A model generated the notes under the pieces. The model was given only the letters and a program-made list of their open reading frames with translations, was not told the DNA's origin and did not search any database. 22,110 nt of DNA from Dokdonella_A sp035760865 (GTDB lineage: Bacteria; Pseudomonadota; Gammaproteobacteria; Xanthomonadales; Rhodanobacteraceae). Made by a program: the position numbers and the translations under genes. The DNA lies in assembly GCA_035760865.1 (NCBI GenBank), contig DASTSE010000163.1:1-22110 (forward strand), read 5' to 3'. Positions 19,615 through 22,110 of this stretch are shown here, in pieces. Each line of letters starts with the position of its first letter. The first letter of the stretch is position 1.

Positions 19615-22110
19615 ATGCGCCTGATCCAAGCGTCGATCCGCAATCCCATCGCGGTCTGCGTCGCCGTCCTGCTCGTCTGCCTGTTCGGCGGCATGAGCCT
19701 CGCCAAGCTGCCGCTGCAGCTGTTCCCGGACATCGACCGGCCGAACATCACGATCTTCACGAACTGGCGCGCGGCCTCGCCCGAGGAGGTCGAGGCGCAG
19801 CTGCTCGAGCCCGAGGAACAGGTCCTGCAGGGCTTGCCCGGGGTCGAGCAGATCGAAGGAAACGCGGGCACCGGCGGCGCCTTCATCAATCTCGAGTTCG
19901 CGATCGGCACCGACATGCGCGCCGCGCTCGTCGACGTGATCGGCCGCATCAACCGCATGCGTCCGCTGCCGCAGGACGCCGACCGGCCGGTGATCCAGAT
20001 CGGCGGCGGCGGCAACGACTCGAACGATTCGCTGTCGTGGTTCTTCGTGCAGTTGCTGCCCGGCACGCAGGGGCCGATCGAGAACTACCGCCGCTACATC
20101 GAGGACGTGATCCGCCCGCGCATCGAGGCCGTGCCCGGCGTGGCCTCGGTCAACGTCAACGCGGGCCCGCCCGACGACGTGCGCATCACGGTCGACCTCG
20201 CCAAGGCGGCCGCGATGGGCATCGCGATCACGGATATCGCGCGCAAGGCGGCGGCCGCGAACGACGTCTCCGGCGGTCAGGTCGAGGTCGGCCGGCGCCA
20301 GTACCAGTTGCGCTTCACCGGCCGCTACACGCCCGAGCAGCTCGGCGAACTCGTGCTCGCCTGGCGCGACGGACGCCCGATCAAGCTCGGCGACGTCGCG
20401 ACGGTCGAACGCAAGCCGCCCGAGCAGCAGTTCTTCGTCTACCAGAACGGCAACCCCGCGATCGGCCTGCAGGTGCTGCGTGCGCCGGGAGCGAACGTAC
20501 TCGGCACGCTCGAACAGGTGAAGAAGGTCGTCGAAGAACTGCGCGACGGCCCGCTCAAGGCGCGCGGCCTCGGCATCGAGCAGAGCTTCGACTCGGCGCT
20601 GTTCATCCACCGCGCGGTGAACCTGCTCACCGAGAACCTCATCGTCGGCGCACTGCTCGCTCTGCTGTGCGTGTGGTGGTTCATGCGCGACTGGCGCGCG
20701 ACCGTGCTCATCGCGAGCGCGATCCCGATCTGCCTGCTCGCGACGTTCGGCGCGCTCGACCTCGGCGGCCGCAGCCTCAACGTGATCTCGCTCGCCGGCC
20801 TCGCGTTCGCGGTCGGTATGGTGGTCGAGGGCGCGATCGTCGTCTCGGGCAACATCATCCGCCTCAAGGAAGCGGGGATGACGCCGCTCGAGGCCGCGCG
20901 CGAAGGCACCGCGCAGGTCGTGCCCGCGCTCGTCGCGTCGACGATCACGACGATCGCGGTGTTCCTGCCCGTGCTGTTCCTGCGCGACGTCGAGGGCCAG
21001 ATCTTCGCCGACCTCGCGCTCACGATCTCGATCGCGGTCGCGCTGTCGATCGTCGTCGCGATCACCGTGCTGCCCGCCGCAGCCGGCGCGCTCAAGGCGA
21101 AGAAGCTCAAATCCGGCTACGGCGACGGCTGGCCCGCGCTCACCGAGCGCATCCTGCGCTGGACCGACACGCGCCCGAAGCAGCTCGGCTGGGTGTTCGG
21201 CCTGCTCGTGCTGCCGCTGTTCGCGAGCTGGTACTTCCTGCCCAAGCTCGACTACCTGCCGCCCGTGAAGCGCGCCGCGATCGACGCGTTCTTCAGTTTT
21301 CCGCCGGGCATGAGTCCGGAGAAGGTCAACAGCGAGATCGGCAATACGCTGATCGAACGCCTGCAGCCGTATATGAAAGGCGAGAAGCAGCCCGCGCTGA
21401 AGAACTACTACATCTGGCTGTGGCCGGGCGGCGGCACGATCGGCGCGCGCGTCGTCGACGAGAAGCGCATCGGCGATCTCGAGCGCATCATGCGCGACGA
21501 GATCACGGTCGGCTTCCCGGACACGCGCGCGTTCGCGACCGAGGGCGAGCTTTTCGGCGGCGTCGGCGGCTCGGCGCGCTCGGTCGCGATCCACCTGCAG
21601 ACCGACGATGCGGATACGCTCAACAAGGTCGCCGAGGAAGGCAGGAAGCTCCTCGAAGCGAAGTTCCCCGGCGCGAACGTGCAGGCGAATCCGAACACGG
21701 ACCAGACGACGCTCGAGCTCCACGCCGTGCCGAACGACCGGCGCATGGCCGAGGCCGGCTGGGACCGCAACTCGCTCGGCACGATCGTGCGCGCGCTCGG
21801 CGACGGCGCGTGGCTCGGCGAATATTTCGACGGGCAGACGCGTTTGCCGATCATCCTCCGCGCCGATCGCCGCGAGACGCCGGAGGCTCTCGCCGAGGCG
21901 CCGCTCGTGACGCCGAGCGGGCAGGTGATTCCGCTCGGCGACGTGATCAAGCTCGAGACCGCGGTCGGCCCGAGCCAGATCCGCCGGCTCGACCATAGAC
22001 GCACGGTGACGCTGACGATGGATCCGCCGCAGACGCTTTCGCTCGAGGATGCCCTCAAGACGATCCAGAACGACATCGTGCCGGCGCTCAAGGCGAAGCT
22101 TCCGCCCGAC
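19615..22110 (+). CDS. RND-family efflux permease, 3' truncated by window edge
   Basis: The visible 832 residues belong to an inner-membrane RND pump of the AcrB/HAE type; the end lies beyond the window. ATG 19615 follows GGGAGA by 6 bases. The first membrane helix is at about 10-30 (IRNPIAVCVAVLLVCLFGGMSL), followed by LPLQLFPDIDRPNI and the first porter domain. Helices 2 to 6 span about 340-500, including NLIVGALLALLCVWWFM and SLAGLAFAVGMVVEGAIVVSGNIIRLKEAG. The second half has a helix near 525-540 and the second porter domain. Position 405, equivalent to AcrB Asp407, is Glu, and the following residue is Gly; the usual downstream Glu (VVxEN) is also Gly. No membrane-fusion protein gene is adjacent upstream; it may be downstream, outside the window. 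The substrate is unknown. Confidence 0.9.
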   Translation, partial: MRLIQASIRNPIAVCVAVLLVCLFGGMSLAKLPLQLFPDIDRPNITIFTNWRAASPEEVEAQLLEPEEQVLQGLPGVEQIEGNAGTGGAFINLEFAIGTDMRAALVDVIGRINRMRPLPQDADRPVIQIGGGGNDSNDSLSWFFVQLLPGTQGPIENYRRYIEDVIRPRIEAVPGVASVNVNAGPPDDVRITVDLAKAAAMGIAITDIARKAAAANDVSGGQVEVGRRQYQLRFTGRYTPEQLGELVLAWRDGRPIKLGDVATVERKPPEQQFFVYQNGNPAIGLQVLRAPGANVLGTLEQVKKVVEELRDGPLKARGLGIEQSFDSALFIHRAVNLLTENLIVGALLALLCVWWFMRDWRATVLIASAIPICLLATFGALDLGGRSLNVISLAGLAFAVGMVVEGAIVVSGNIIRLKEAGMTPLEAAREGTAQVVPALVASTITTIAVFLPVLFLRDVEGQIFADLALTISIAVALSIVVAITVLPAAAGALKAKKLKSGYGDGWPALTERILRWTDTRPKQLGWVFGLLVLPLFASWYFLPKLDYLPPVKRAAIDAFFSFPPGMSPEKVNSEIGNTLIERLQPYMKGEKQPALKNYYIWLWPGGGTIGARVVDEKRIGDLERIMRDEITVGFPDTRAFATEGELFGGVGGSARSVAIHLQTDDADTLNKVAEEGRKLLEAKFPGANVQANPNTDQTTLELHAVPNDRRMAEAGWDRNSLGTIVRALGDGAWLGEYFDGQTRLPIILRADRRETPEALAEAPLVTPSGQVIPLGDVIKLETAVGPSQIRRLDHRRTVTLTMDPPQTLSLEDALKTIQNDIVPALKAKLPPD

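Noticed and set aside
19396..21996. An 866-codon open frame on the minus strand opposite the RND gene
   Set aside because: The plus-strand frame reads as a complete RND permease with ordered motifs; the antisense frame has no recognisable domain and Arg/Asp/Val-biased composition.

Overview
This 22.1 kb window is high-GC, gene-dense chromosomal DNA. It most likely comes from a gammaproteobacterium of the Xanthomonadales (Lysobacterales). The evidence is the gene order tRNA-Val, thrS, infC, rpmI, rplT, pheS, pheT, ihfA, merR-like regulator, tRNA-Pro, the xanthomonad-like IF3 N-terminus and proline iminopeptidase, and the GGGATTCGGGATT-type intergenic repeats. The order-level assignment is inference. 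No phage, insertion sequence, CRISPR array or obvious island is visible, and most of the window is conserved core genome.

Region 1 (1-3298): the 3' part of a class III PLP aminotransferase, then two tandem secreted PsiF-repeat proteins, then a convergent proline iminopeptidase gene. Region 2 (3426-11643, minus strand): the translation cluster. A promoter near 11615-11643 leads into tRNA-Val(GAC), a possible 9-codon leader peptide, an intrinsic terminator or attenuator, thrS, infC (which appears to start at ATC), rpmI, rplT, a second strong hairpin, pheS, a repeat-bearing spacer, pheT, ihfA, a MerR-type regulator and tRNA-Pro(GGG). The cluster supplies two aminoacyl-tRNA synthetases, initiation factor IF3, ribosomal proteins L35 and L20, and the IHF alpha subunit.

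Region 3 (11658-16110, minus strand): a soluble CBS-domain histidine kinase overlaps by 4 bp a response regulator made of one intact and one degenerate receiver domain. uvrB (nucleotide excision repair) lies upstream on the same strand. Region 4 (16265-19036, plus strand): a lone GspH/FimT-type pseudopilin, tRNA-Asn(GTT) with its own promoter and a textbook terminator, then a LytS-type membrane histidine kinase and a LytTR response regulator overlapping by 4 bp. Region 5 (19038-22110): a small DUF1330-like protein on the minus strand, then a divergent RND efflux permease that runs off the right edge. The RND gene carries Glu where the family's proton-relay Asp is expected.

The items most worth follow-up are the regulatory architecture of the translation cluster (ATC start of infC, thrS leader, rplT-pheS and infC-rpmI spacers), the CBS kinase with its REC/pseudo-REC partner, the dyad over the -10 of the LytS gene, and the RND substitution. 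No clearly new multi-gene system was found.
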